The notes beneath the pieces were generated by a model. It was not told the DNA's origin. It saw nothing but the letters and a program-made list of their open reading frames with translations, and did no database searches. Shown piece after piece: positions 16,868-23,817 of a stretch of DNA of 64,000 bases. The DNA comes from Chryseobacterium phosphatilyticum. Lineage in GTDB: Bacteria > Bacteroidota > Bacteroidia > Flavobacteriales > Weeksellaceae. The DNA is taken from assembly GCF_002899825.2 (NCBI RefSeq), contig NZ_PPED02000001.1, positions 434,001 through 498,000 of the forward strand, given 5' to 3'. Made by a program: the position numbers and the translations under genes. The stretch's first letter is position 1, and every line of letters begins with the position of its first letter.

Positions 16868-18367
16868 ATGAAAAGTTTAGACATTCATAAAAGTGAATAT
16901 TTAAAACAGTTTGAAACCCAGACTTACGGAAGAAATCTTTTCAGAACTCAGGAAGAGGAAAGACTGGATGCTCCGAATGAAGAGTGTGGAATCTTCGGAT
17001 TGTATTCGGATGCTGATCTGGATACTTTCTCTCTTTCGCAGTTCGGGCTTTTTGCGCTACAGCACAGAGGTCAGGAAGCGTGCGGTATTTCCGTTTTAAA
17101 AGAAGGGAGAATTACCAATATGAAGGATGAAGGTTTAGTTTTAGATGTTTATAAAGACATTCAGGAACCTGATACTTTTATGGGAAATTCTGCGATCGGG
17201 CATACCCGTTATACGACTGCAGGAGATAAAAAGAAATATAACTTCCAGCCATTTTTCGCGAAAAACGAATATGACCAGATTATACTTTCTATAGCTCACA
17301 ATGGTAACCTTACCAATGCGAAAGAACTTAAAGCTGAATTAGAAGCTGAAGGTGTAGTTTTCAGAGCAACTTCCGATTCTGAAGTGATTTTAAGATTAAT
17401 CCAGAAAAATCTGGACTTAGGTCTTCGCGGGGCTATTAAAGCTACCATGGAGAAAATTGAAGGAGCGTATTCTGTTGTTGGAATGACCAGAAATAAATTC
17501 TTTGCTTTCAGGGATTTCAATGGAATCCGTCCGTTGGTTTTAGGAGCTATTGATGAGAAGTCATATGTGGTGGCTTCCGAATCTGTAGCGCTGGATGCTG
17601 TAGGAGCTCAATATGTACGCGATATCCTTCCGGGAGAGATTATTTATACCAACGAAAATGAGCCCGGAAAACTTCATTCTTATATGATGGATGAGGCGAA
17701 AGGTAAGCAGAGAATCTGTTCTTTTGAATATATTTATTTTGCAAGACCGGATTCTACCTTAGAGAATATCAATGTATATGAAATCAGAGAAAAATCCGGG
17801 GAGAAAATCTGGGAACAGGCCCCTGTAGAGGCAGATCTTGTGATCGGGGTTCCGGATTCCGGAGTTCCGGCTGCCATTGGCTTCTCAAAGGCTTCAGGAA
17901 TACCATTCCGCCCTGTATTGATCAAAAACAGATACATTGGAAGAAGTTTCATCGTTCCGACTCAGGAAATGAGAGAAAGAGTGGTCAATTTAAAGCTGAA
18001 TCCGATTATTTCTGAAATGAAAGGTAAAAGAGTTGTGATTATTGACGACTCTATCGTTCGTGGAACGACCTCTAAAAGGCTGGTTAAAATCTTAAAAGAT
18101 GCAGGTGTAAAAGAGATTCACTTCAGAAGTGTTTCTCCTCCTATTATTGCGCCTTGTTATTTAGGAATTGATACCCCTTCAAAGGATGATTTGATTTCTG
18201 CAAATATGTCTACAGAGGAGCTTAAAAACTACCTGGGAGTTGATTCTCTGGAATTTTTAAGCATTGACAATCTGAAAGATATTTTAGGATCTTCTAATCA
18301 CTGCTTTGGATGTTTTACAGAAGAATATCCGGTAGGAAAAGGAGAGGAGCTGGAATTATTTAATTAA
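16868..18367 (+). CDS. purF: Amidophosphoribosyltransferase
   Basis: PurF makes phosphoribosylamine from PRPP and glutamine, the first committed step of purine synthesis. The protein is 499 residues. An N-terminal propeptide of about 39 residues precedes the nucleophile Cys40 in EECGIFG, so it should be self-processed. The glutaminase domain has LQHRGQEACGIS and GHTRYTTAGDK. The PRPP-binding motif VVIIDDSIVRGTTSKRL is present in the C-terminal transferase domain. The ending NHCFGCFTEEYP has cysteines that may support an iron-sulfur cluster, as in the Bacillus-type enzyme. A terminator follows at 18384. Confidence 0.97.
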   Translation: MKSLDIHKSEYLKQFETQTYGRNLFRTQEEERLDAPNEECGIFGLYSDADLDTFSLSQFGLFALQHRGQEACGISVLKEGRITNMKDEGLVLDVYKDIQEPDTFMGNSAIGHTRYTTAGDKKKYNFQPFFAKNEYDQIILSIAHNGNLTNAKELKAELEAEGVVFRATSDSEVILRLIQKNLDLGLRGAIKATMEKIEGAYSVVGMTRNKFFAFRDFNGIRPLVLGAIDEKSYVVASESVALDAVGAQYVRDILPGEIIYTNENEPGKLHSYMMDEAKGKQRICSFEYIYFARPDSTLENINVYEIREKSGEKIWEQAPVEADLVIGVPDSGVPAAIGFSKASGIPFRPVLIKNRYIGRSFIVPTQEMRERVVNLKLNPIISEMKGKRVVIIDDSIVRGTTSKRLVKILKDAGVKEIHFRSVSPPIIAPCYLGIDTPSKDDLISANMSTEELKNYLGVDSLEFLSIDNLKDILGSSNHCFGCFTEEYPVGKGEELELFN

Positions 18368-18383
18368 TATTTCTTACATAAAT

Positions 18384-18416
18384 AAAAAGAGTCAGGTAAA
18401 CAGCCTGGCTCTTTTT
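18384..18416 (+). terminator. purF terminator
   Basis: Stem 18384-18396 with 18404-18416 (AAAAAGAGTCAGG, one wobble) followed by a T-run, 17 bases after the stop. Confidence 0.8.
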
Positions 18417-18533
18417 TATACTATGCTATTTTGAAAAAAAACTCTGAGATTCTAAATATATCAAAAGCTTAATATTCCTGTAGTATATAGTACATAAGTA
18501 AGTTTTAATTTTAACAGATTAAAATTTCGGGAT

Positions 18534-19481
18534 ATGAAAAACGTATTTTTTACAGGTATTTTCCTTGTTTTTACTCAATTTTATACTGCACAGTCTTTCG
18601 ATATGCAGGCACACCGGGGAGGGAAATCCTTGTATCCGGAAAATACAATTCCGGCTATGAAGAATGCTTTGAAAATGAATGTCACGACCCTGGAAATGGA
18701 TCTGGCTATAACAAAAGATAAAAAAGTAGTCCTTTCCCATGATGCTTTTCTTTCGCCTGAATTGGTTACAAAACCTGATGGGACCTATATTCCAAAAGAT
18801 TCCGGGTTTTATTATAAAATCTATGAGATGCCGTATGCAAAGATCCGGACATTTGATGTAGGCTTAAAGAAATTGAATAACTATCCTGATCAAAAGAAAA
18901 TGAAGGTGCAGAAACCTCTTTTTTCGGCTGTAATAGACTCTTGTGAAAGCTATGCCCGCGAATTGAAAAGACCTTTACCTTTCTACAATATTGAAACAAA
19001 GACCCGTCCTTTTTCTGACAATATCTTTCATCCTGAACCTCAGGAATTCGTTGATCTGATGATGAAAATTATTCTGGAAAAAGGAATTCAGGACAGGGTG
19101 ATTATCCAGTCTTTTGATCCGAGAACCCTCGAGATTATTCACAAAAAATATCCTAAAATAATGACCGCTTTTCTGATAGAAAAGGTAGATGATAAAAAAC
19201 TGGCTCAACAACAAACCTATTTTAAAAATATACCGCTGGAGAAATTTAAATTATATCCCAATCATCTTCGTGGTGTAGCGGGAGATATGAAATTTTTAAG
19301 TTTTACTCCAACGATTTACAGTCCTGAGCATAATCTCATTACTCCCGAGCTGATCAAAGAATGCCATGCATTAGGGATGAAGGTGATACCATGGACTGTT
19401 AATACCAAAGAAAGATTGAAAGAACTGAAAAATATGGGAATAGACGGTGTGATCAGTGATGATCCGCGTATATTTCAATAA
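18534..19481 (+). CDS. Exported glycerophosphodiester phosphodiesterase
   Basis: A 315-residue GDPD-family enzyme, which hydrolyses glycerophosphodiesters such as glycerophosphocholine to glycerol-3-phosphate and an alcohol. A signal peptide ends at Thr-Ala-Gln20, so it acts in the periplasm or outside. The family core is clear: QAHRGGKSLYPENTIPA (catalytic His and metal-binding Glu), LEMDLAITKDKKVVLSHD (metal ligands and second catalytic His), and near the end PWTVNT with GIDGVISDDP. This is a UgpQ/GlpQ-type TIM barrel. It is a single-gene unit ending in a terminator shared with the convergent beta-barrel gene. Confidence 0.93.
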   Translation: MKNVFFTGIFLVFTQFYTAQSFDMQAHRGGKSLYPENTIPAMKNALKMNVTTLEMDLAITKDKKVVLSHDAFLSPELVTKPDGTYIPKDSGFYYKIYEMPYAKIRTFDVGLKKLNNYPDQKKMKVQKPLFSAVIDSCESYARELKRPLPFYNIETKTRPFSDNIFHPEPQEFVDLMMKIILEKGIQDRVIIQSFDPRTLEIIHKKYPKIMTAFLIEKVDDKKLAQQQTYFKNIPLEKFKLYPNHLRGVAGDMKFLSFTPTIYSPEHNLITPELIKECHALGMKVIPWTVNTKERLKELKNMGIDGVISDDPRIFQ

Positions 19482-19484
19482 TTT

Positions 19485-19517
19485 AAAATAGCCGGAAGAA
19501 ATTCTTCCGGCTATTTT
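19485..19517. terminator. Bidirectional terminator
   Basis: A 13-bp stem (AAAATAGCCGGAA with TTCCGGCTATTTT) lies between the convergent phosphodiesterase and beta-barrel genes, with A- and T-ends in both directions. Confidence 0.85.
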
Positions 19518-19566
19518 ATATCATGCAGAAATCTGCACTAAGAGTTAAAAAATTGGTTTATTTTAA

Positions 19567-20271
19567 TTAGAATTTGTAGTTCAGACCTAATTGGAATACT
19601 CTGTTGTTATTCTCAGCAGCAGGTCTGCTCTTATCGATTTTAGTCAAGCTATTTACATATCTTGCACTAATACCGATATTATTAGTAATATCATATCCAA
19701 GACCAAGACCTAAACCGAAGTTGAACCTGTTGATTTGGTCTTTATCAAGATCCTCAGAGTGAGATTCTGTTTTTGTAGTAGTAACTCCTCCTGTAGTACT
19801 TGAAATTGTTGATTCTCCTTTGTTTTTTCCATTGATGAAATAACTGAATTCAGGTCCAGCCTCAATGTAGAATTTCTCCATTGGTCTCATCTGTAGCATT
19901 AAAGGAACTGAAATATAGTTCATAGTTACTTTATCCTCTCCTTTAGTTTTAATCGTTGTTGAGCCTACAGTATTTTCTGTTGAATATACTACATCTCTGG
20001 CACCCATTTGATTGTAAAGTACCTCTGGTTGTAAGCTGAATTGTTTAGAGATTGGGATATTAACGAACGCTCCTGCATGAAATCCTAATTTTTGGCTATT
20101 CATACCAAATTTTTGCTCACTGAAATAAGCTGAGTTTCCTCCTGCTTTGATACCAAATCTAATTGGTTGAACATCGTTTTTTAATGGAGAGGCGGTTGCT
20201 GTTTTAGTTGTTTCCTGAGCGAAAGCTAATGTACCAGCAGTTAATGCTAATCCTAAAAATAACTTCTTCAT
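19567..20271 (-). CDS. Outer-membrane beta-barrel protein, paralogue 1
   Basis: A 234-residue PorT/OmpA-barrel-like protein (OMP_b-brl family). The signal peptide ends near Ala-Gln19. The mature protein shows alternating beta strands: RFGIKAGGNSAYF, FSLQPEVLYNQMGA, YISVPLMLQMRP, FYIEAGPEFSYFING, FNFGLGLGLGYD and a final strand ending in Phe (QLGLNYKF) as expected for BAM-inserted barrels. It lies in a run of four same-strand paralogues with separate terminators. A sigma-54-like element is 67 bases upstream. Function unknown; small outer-membrane barrels of this kind are often porin-like or stress-related. Confidence 0.88.
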   Translation of the reverse strand: MKKLFLGLALTAGTLAFAQETTKTATASPLKNDVQPIRFGIKAGGNSAYFSEQKFGMNSQKLGFHAGAFVNIPISKQFSLQPEVLYNQMGARDVVYSTENTVGSTTIKTKGEDKVTMNYISVPLMLQMRPMEKFYIEAGPEFSYFINGKNKGESTISSTTGGVTTTKTESHSEDLDKDQINRFNFGLGLGLGYDITNNIGISARYVNSLTKIDKSRPAAENNNRVFQLGLNYKF

Positions 20272-20337
20272 AATTTTATTCTTTTAATTTTTTTACTATT
20301 TGTTTGTCTACGATTTATCAATCAGACTTGAATTATT

Positions 20338-20356
20338 TTGCAAATTGCTTGCCAAA
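20338..20356 (-). promoter_or_regulatory. Sigma-54-like -24/-12 element
   Basis: Read on the minus strand, TTTGGCAAGCAATTTGCAA has GG and GC ten bases apart and the TGGCA and TTGC cores of the sigma-54 consensus. The predicted start is near 20328, giving a ~57-base leader to the gene starting at 20271. No rpoN gene is visible in the window. Confidence 0.55.
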
Positions 20357-20629
20357 CTCGAAAAAGTCTTATCTACAGGGGTGTTGAAGTGGTTTTTAAG
20401 GATTGTTTCTTTTGTACTTTTAATCTTTTTTTATGAAAAAATATGTTACATAGGTTTGTATTTCGTAAAGAATTTTAAACTAAAATGGGTTTTATATGTA
20501 TAATTTAAATATGTTTTTTTAAGAAAAAAATAATGATATCTATAATGAATACAAATAGGAGTTGACCTAATTCTCAACAAAACGGGAAATATTTTTGTTG
20601 GAATGTGTGCTGATACCCATAAAATAGAA

Positions 20630-20657
20630 AAAACCGAACATTTTACTGCCCGGTTTT
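20630..20657 (-). terminator. Terminator of beta-barrel paralogue 2
   Basis: Stem AAAACCG/CGGTTTT followed on the minus strand by a T-run, 21 bases after the stop. Confidence 0.65.
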
Positions 20658-20678
20658 GATTTGAAAATAAAGAAATCT

Positions 20679-21392
20679 TTATTTGAATTTGTAAGCTAAC
20701 CCAATTTGAAATGAATTATTTTTAACTCTGCTATCGGAAGGACTATTCTTATAAATGCCCGTAAGTCCGGCTGTAAATCTTGCTGTTGCTGCCAGATTTT
20801 GAGTTAAATAATATCCTGCAGCGATGCCCACTCCAAAATTGAATGTATTATAGAAATCTTTCTCAATTTTCCCTGAAAAATGTTCAGTATATGAAAATGA
20901 TTTATTACCCGATACTTCCGTAGTAGTTTGCTCTCCTTTTATTTTTCCGCCCAATAACAATCCGAATTCAGGTCCCGTTTCCACATATAATTGAGGCAGA
21001 ATGTTATATTGAACCATAATAGGAAGAACAAGGTAATTCAGGGTTGTTCTATGACTGCTGTCAGTGGCAAAACCATAAACGTTAGAATAGTGACTAAAAC
21101 GATTTTGTGTCTTTGAGCCCAGTTGAGTGAAAAGAAGCTCAGGCTGTATGTTAAATTTTTCTTCTACAGGAATATTCACAAAGAGACCTGCATTAAAACC
21201 AGCTTTTAGTTTTTCATTATTGTCAAAGCCTTCGTTTTCCGAGATAGAATTATAAGTAGAAGTGTTGAAACCGGCTTTCATTCCAAAAATAACAGGAGAG
21301 GAAGATTTTTCTTTTTGTGGTGGATTTTCATTTTCTTGCGCATTTACCAGTAAACCTCCTGAAAATACCAGACACAGAAATAATTTTTTCAT
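20679..21392 (-). CDS. Outer-membrane beta-barrel protein, paralogue 2
   Basis: A 237-residue protein related to the other three barrels here. Signal peptide to about Ala-Gln19. Strands FGMKAGFNTSTY, FNIQPELLFTQLGS, YLVLPIMVQYNI, LYVETGPEFGLLLGG and GVGIAAGYYLTQNLAA follow the same order, and the C-terminus is an aromatic strand plus Lys (IGLAYKFK). It is the most diverged copy in its loop segments. Upstream, the TTTTGGCA word is kept but the GG-GC spacing is three bases short, so its promoter probably differs from those of its paralogues. Likely an outer-membrane protein; no ligand known. Confidence 0.86.
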   Translation of the reverse strand: MKKLFLCLVFSGGLLVNAQENENPPQKEKSSSPVIFGMKAGFNTSTYNSISENEGFDNNEKLKAGFNAGLFVNIPVEEKFNIQPELLFTQLGSKTQNRFSHYSNVYGFATDSSHRTTLNYLVLPIMVQYNILPQLYVETGPEFGLLLGGKIKGEQTTTEVSGNKSFSYTEHFSGKIEKDFYNTFNFGVGIAAGYYLTQNLAATARFTAGLTGIYKNSPSDSRVKNNSFQIGLAYKFK

Positions 21393-21418
21393 GGTTTAAA
21401 CTTTAAATTAATTTCTTG

Positions 21419-21438
21419 AGCCTAGCAAAATTGCCAAA
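21419..21438 (-). promoter_or_regulatory. Altered copy of the sigma-54-like element
   Basis: The minus strand keeps TTTTGGCAATTTTGCTA, but GG and GC are separated by 7 instead of 10 bases. This looks like a 3-base deletion relative to the other copies and may be non-functional. Confidence 0.35.
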
Positions 21439-21472
21439 ATAAGCACGATTTATAAAAGTCATGTTGTAAGCG

Positions 21473-21508
21473 AAAAAGTCAGGCTTAAACAAGTAAACCT
21501 GACTTTTT
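21473..21508 (-). terminator. Terminator with no gene in front of it
   Basis: A perfect 11-bp stem (21473-21483 with 21498-21508, AAAAAGTCAGG) resembles the terminators of the barrel paralogues. No coding gene ends here: the next barrel gene upstream has its own terminator at 21753. Confidence 0.7.
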
Positions 21509-21696
21509 CTATTGAAATCAAAATGTATTTTTAAATAATGACAACCCGATGCAAATGCATGTTTTGACCAACTTTGTCTCAGTAATATTCTTCGTAAAAA
21601 ATAGCCGGGCTGATTGATCCGGGTTTTGAAATGGAAATATTCCATTAAAATTACAGAAATAGCAAGTTGGAAATGTTGCGAAATTGGATACAATCA
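21473..21696 (-). ncRNA. Candidate small RNA or gene remnant inside the barrel cluster
   Basis: The segment is bounded by a sigma-54-like element at 21706-21724 (predicted start near 21696) and a terminator at 21473-21508, giving a transcript of about 225 nt. A frame with an ATG at 21693 runs through the terminator to 21403, but its product has no signal peptide or barrel-like strands, so coding is unlikely. The sequence just after the terminator stem on the plus strand (TTTCTATTGA) matches the 3' region of the next paralogue, so the unit may be what remains of a deleted fifth barrel gene. Confidence 0.4.
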
Positions 21697-21705
21697 AAAC
21701 ATAAG

Positions 21706-21724
21706 AGGCAAATTCCTTGCCAAA
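21706..21724 (-). promoter_or_regulatory. Sigma-54-like element with no coding gene behind it
   Basis: Minus-strand TTGGCAAGGAATTTGCC has GG-N10-GC spacing and matches the TGGCA and TTGC cores. It heads the gene-less unit ending at 21473. Confidence 0.5.
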
Positions 21725-21752
21725 AAAAATGATTTACGGAATTATATAAAAA

Positions 21753-21781
21753 AAAGTCAGATTAAATAATAATCTGACTTT
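21753..21781 (-). terminator. Terminator of beta-barrel paralogue 3
   Basis: Stem AAAGTCAGATT with AATCTGACTTT, 7-base loop, and a run of A on the plus side that is a T-run in the minus direction. Confidence 0.75.
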
Positions 21782-21814
21782 CTATTGATATAAAATTTGT
21801 TATCAAGCGTAAGT

Positions 21815-22402
21815 TTAGAATTTGTAAGCCAATCCAACCTGGAATACTCCGTTCTTTACAGAATCACCACCGATTCTGTCTTTAGCGATATCAGTTAAAC
21901 CTGCAACATATCTTACATTAACTCCGATGTTTGGAGTAAAGTAGTATCCAGCTCCAAGACCTAGTCCAAAGTCAAACGTTTTAGTACCGTCTTTAGCATC
22001 AATAGAAGTATTGCTATCCTTTAATTTTGAGTTTATTAAGAAACTGAATTGAGGACCTGCTTCTAGATATAAATTTGGAAGAGCGTTATATTGGAACATT
22101 ACGGGTACAGCGATATAATCTAAATTCAACTTTACATCACTGTTAGACTTAGCTTTTGCTCCCATTCCACTGTATAAAACTTCAGGTTGTACTGAGAAGT
22201 CTTGTGCTACAGGAATATTTGCAAATACACCTCCGTAAAATCCTGCTTTAGAATTCCATCCACCATTTGACAGGCTTGAAACGTTAAGACCAGCTTTTAA
22301 ACCAAATCTAATTGGAGAAGAAGATGCAGTATTTGATGAAGTTTTTTGTGCGAAAGTAAAAGTACCTGCTACTAAGGCAAGGCCTAAAAGAATCTTTTTC
22401 AT
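21815..22402 (-). CDS. Outer-membrane beta-barrel protein, paralogue 3
   Basis: At 195 residues this is the shortest of the four barrels. Signal peptide to about Ala-Gln19, then RFGLKAGLNVSSLSNGG, FSVQPEVLYSGMGA, YIAVPVMFQYNALPNLYLE and DFGLGLGAGYYFTPNIG, ending GLAYKF. Extracellular loops are shorter than in the paralogues, which accounts for the length. It shares the YIAVPVMFQYNA strand with paralogue 4, so these two look like the most recent duplication. Own terminator downstream and a GG-N10-GA element upstream. Confidence 0.88.
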   Translation of the reverse strand: MKKILLGLALVAGTFTFAQKTSSNTASSSPIRFGLKAGLNVSSLSNGGWNSKAGFYGGVFANIPVAQDFSVQPEVLYSGMGAKAKSNSDVKLNLDYIAVPVMFQYNALPNLYLEAGPQFSFLINSKLKDSNTSIDAKDGTKTFDFGLGLGAGYYFTPNIGVNVRYVAGLTDIAKDRIGGDSVKNGVFQVGLAYKF

Positions 22403-22449
22403 AAGTATTTATTTAATAGTTTTTAAGTTTTATTTAACAGTTTGTTTAT

Positions 22450-22468
22450 TATCAAACACTGTGCCAAA
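22450..22468 (-). promoter_or_regulatory. Sigma-54-like element, GA variant
   Basis: Minus-strand TTTTGGCACAGTGTTTGAT has a perfect TTGGCAC -24 part and TTTGA at the -12 position (GG-N10-GA). Predicted start near 22440, about 38 bases before the ATG. Confidence 0.45.
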
Positions 22469-22600
22469 AAATCAAATTATTTATTTTTTTTAGTCATGTA
22501 TGTTTTTACATGAAATAATTGAATAGTGATTTTTATTTTTAATGGTTAAATTTCAATAATTTCTGCTTTTTAATTTATTTTATTTTGAATTAACTCAATA

Positions 22601-22635
22601 AAAAAGGTCAGATTAAAAAATAATCTGACCCTTTT
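22601..22635 (-). terminator. Terminator of beta-barrel paralogue 4
   Basis: Stem GGTCAGATTA with TAATCTGACC and A/T tracts on both sides. It shares the TCAGATT core with the terminator of paralogue 3. Confidence 0.75.
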
Positions 22636-22672
22636 GTATTGAATATAAAATTTGTTAGTGAATGTAATAAGC

Positions 22673-23317
22673 TTATTTGAATTTATAAGCTAAGCCAACC
22701 TGGAATACATTGTTCTTTACAGCGTCACCTGAGTTGTTTTTATAAATATCAGTAAGACCTGCCGTATATCTTGCCGTAATTCCTAAGTTTTGAGTGAAGT
22801 AATATCCTGCACCAATACCAATACCGAAGTTAAAGGTTTTAAAGTCATCTTTATTAAGACTAGAAACCTGAGAGCTTGTATTACTATTGGTAGAGCTTTT
22901 GAATTTATCATTGGCACTTACCAAAAATCCAAATTCAGGACCTGCTTCAAGATAAAATTCAGGAGTTGCATTATACTGGAACATTACCGGTACTGCGATA
23001 TATCCTAAATTTCTGGAATATTCATCTTTATATTTATTTCCTACAAATGTATATTCTCTCGTTACTTTTGAACCCAGGTCATTATAAATAACCTCTGGTT
23101 GTACACTAAATGAACTAGCTAGTGGAATGTTGGCAAATACTCCCGCATTAAACCCGATTTTAGATTTAGAATCACTTAAATCAGCTCCGTTAGAAAGTGA
23201 AGATACGTTCATTCCTCCTTTTACCCCAAACGTTGCTGAGCTTACTGAAGAAGGTGTTTGCTGAGCGAATGCCAATGTACCTGCAGTTACTGCCAATCCT
23301 AAAATTAACTTTTTCAT
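22673..23317 (-). CDS. Outer-membrane beta-barrel protein, paralogue 4
   Basis: A 214-residue member of the same family. Signal peptide to Ala-Gln19, then TFGVKGGMNVSSLSNGA, FSVQPEVIYNDLGS, YIAVPVMFQYNA, FYLEAGPEFGFLVSA, NFGIGIGAGYYFTQNLG and the final GLAYKFK. Loops are rich in Ser, Asn and Lys. It is the 5'-most of the four copies. The upstream GG-N10-GA element and a 72-base leader are shared in kind with paralogue 3. Probably inserted in the outer membrane by BAM; the function is unknown. Confidence 0.88.
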   Translation of the reverse strand: MKKLILGLAVTAGTLAFAQQTPSSVSSATFGVKGGMNVSSLSNGADLSDSKSKIGFNAGVFANIPLASSFSVQPEVIYNDLGSKVTREYTFVGNKYKDEYSRNLGYIAVPVMFQYNATPEFYLEAGPEFGFLVSANDKFKSSTNSNTSSQVSSLNKDDFKTFNFGIGIGAGYYFTQNLGITARYTAGLTDIYKNNSGDAVKNNVFQVGLAYKFK

Positions 23318-23398
23318 AACTTTAATTTTTAAATTTTACTCTTTCTTTAATTTTAAATTTTACTACTGATCAACATTTTCAGTTGAACGCAGAGTATC

Positions 23399-23417
23399 TT
23401 TCAAATTACTTGCCAAA
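23399..23417 (-). promoter_or_regulatory. Sigma-54-like element, GA variant
   Basis: Minus-strand TTTTGGCAAGTAATTTGAA has GG-N10-GA spacing and the same -24 word as the other copies. It lies 82 bases upstream of the start at 23317. Confidence 0.45.
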
Positions 23418-23626
23418 AATATTTTTTATGATGCAAATCAATAAAAAAATCACTAAACGTTTATATGATTTTATTTGTAATTGATTGATAATTAATTGAA
23501 TATAAATTCAAATAAACATTTGTTTAGATAGAGTTTAAATTGACAATTTTGTCAAAAAAATATCTGCTTTATGTATTATAGAATTTTATTTGTAGAGCCA
23601 TTGATACTCTAATGACGATTAAAAAT

Positions 23627-23667
23627 AATAGCTTCTATTGCGAGCTAAAATTTTAGCAGAAGCTATT
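23627..23667. repeat. Nested palindrome between divergent genes
   Basis: The outer arms AATAGCTTCT (23627-23636) and AGAAGCTATT (23658-23667) are perfectly complementary and enclose a second perfect 14-base palindrome, GCTAAAATTTTAGC (23644-23657). It sits between two divergent genes with no gene ending nearby, so it is not an obvious terminator. Confidence 0.6.
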
Positions 23668-23729
23668 CATTAAGTCCTGATTTCTGCAAAAGAGCCTGAC
23701 AGAAGCGTATCCATATCATTTTGCTTTAC

Positions 23730-23737
23730 TAATTTTG
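23730..23737 (+). promoter_or_regulatory. -7 element of the S74-domain gene
   Basis: TAATTTTG matches TAnnTTTG, 80 bases upstream of the start codon at 23818. No clear -33 partner is seen. Confidence 0.4.
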
Positions 23738-23817
23738 TGTTTCTTATAAAAATGATAACCTGATCCTCTTGCGAAACGATTCCTTGAATTTCGTAAGAAT
23801 TCACTAACCTCTACAAC

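Noticed and set aside
21403..21693. A 96-codon minus-strand frame between two barrel genes
   Set aside because: It runs through a strong terminator, has no signal peptide or strand pattern, and its composition looks like random AT-rich translation.
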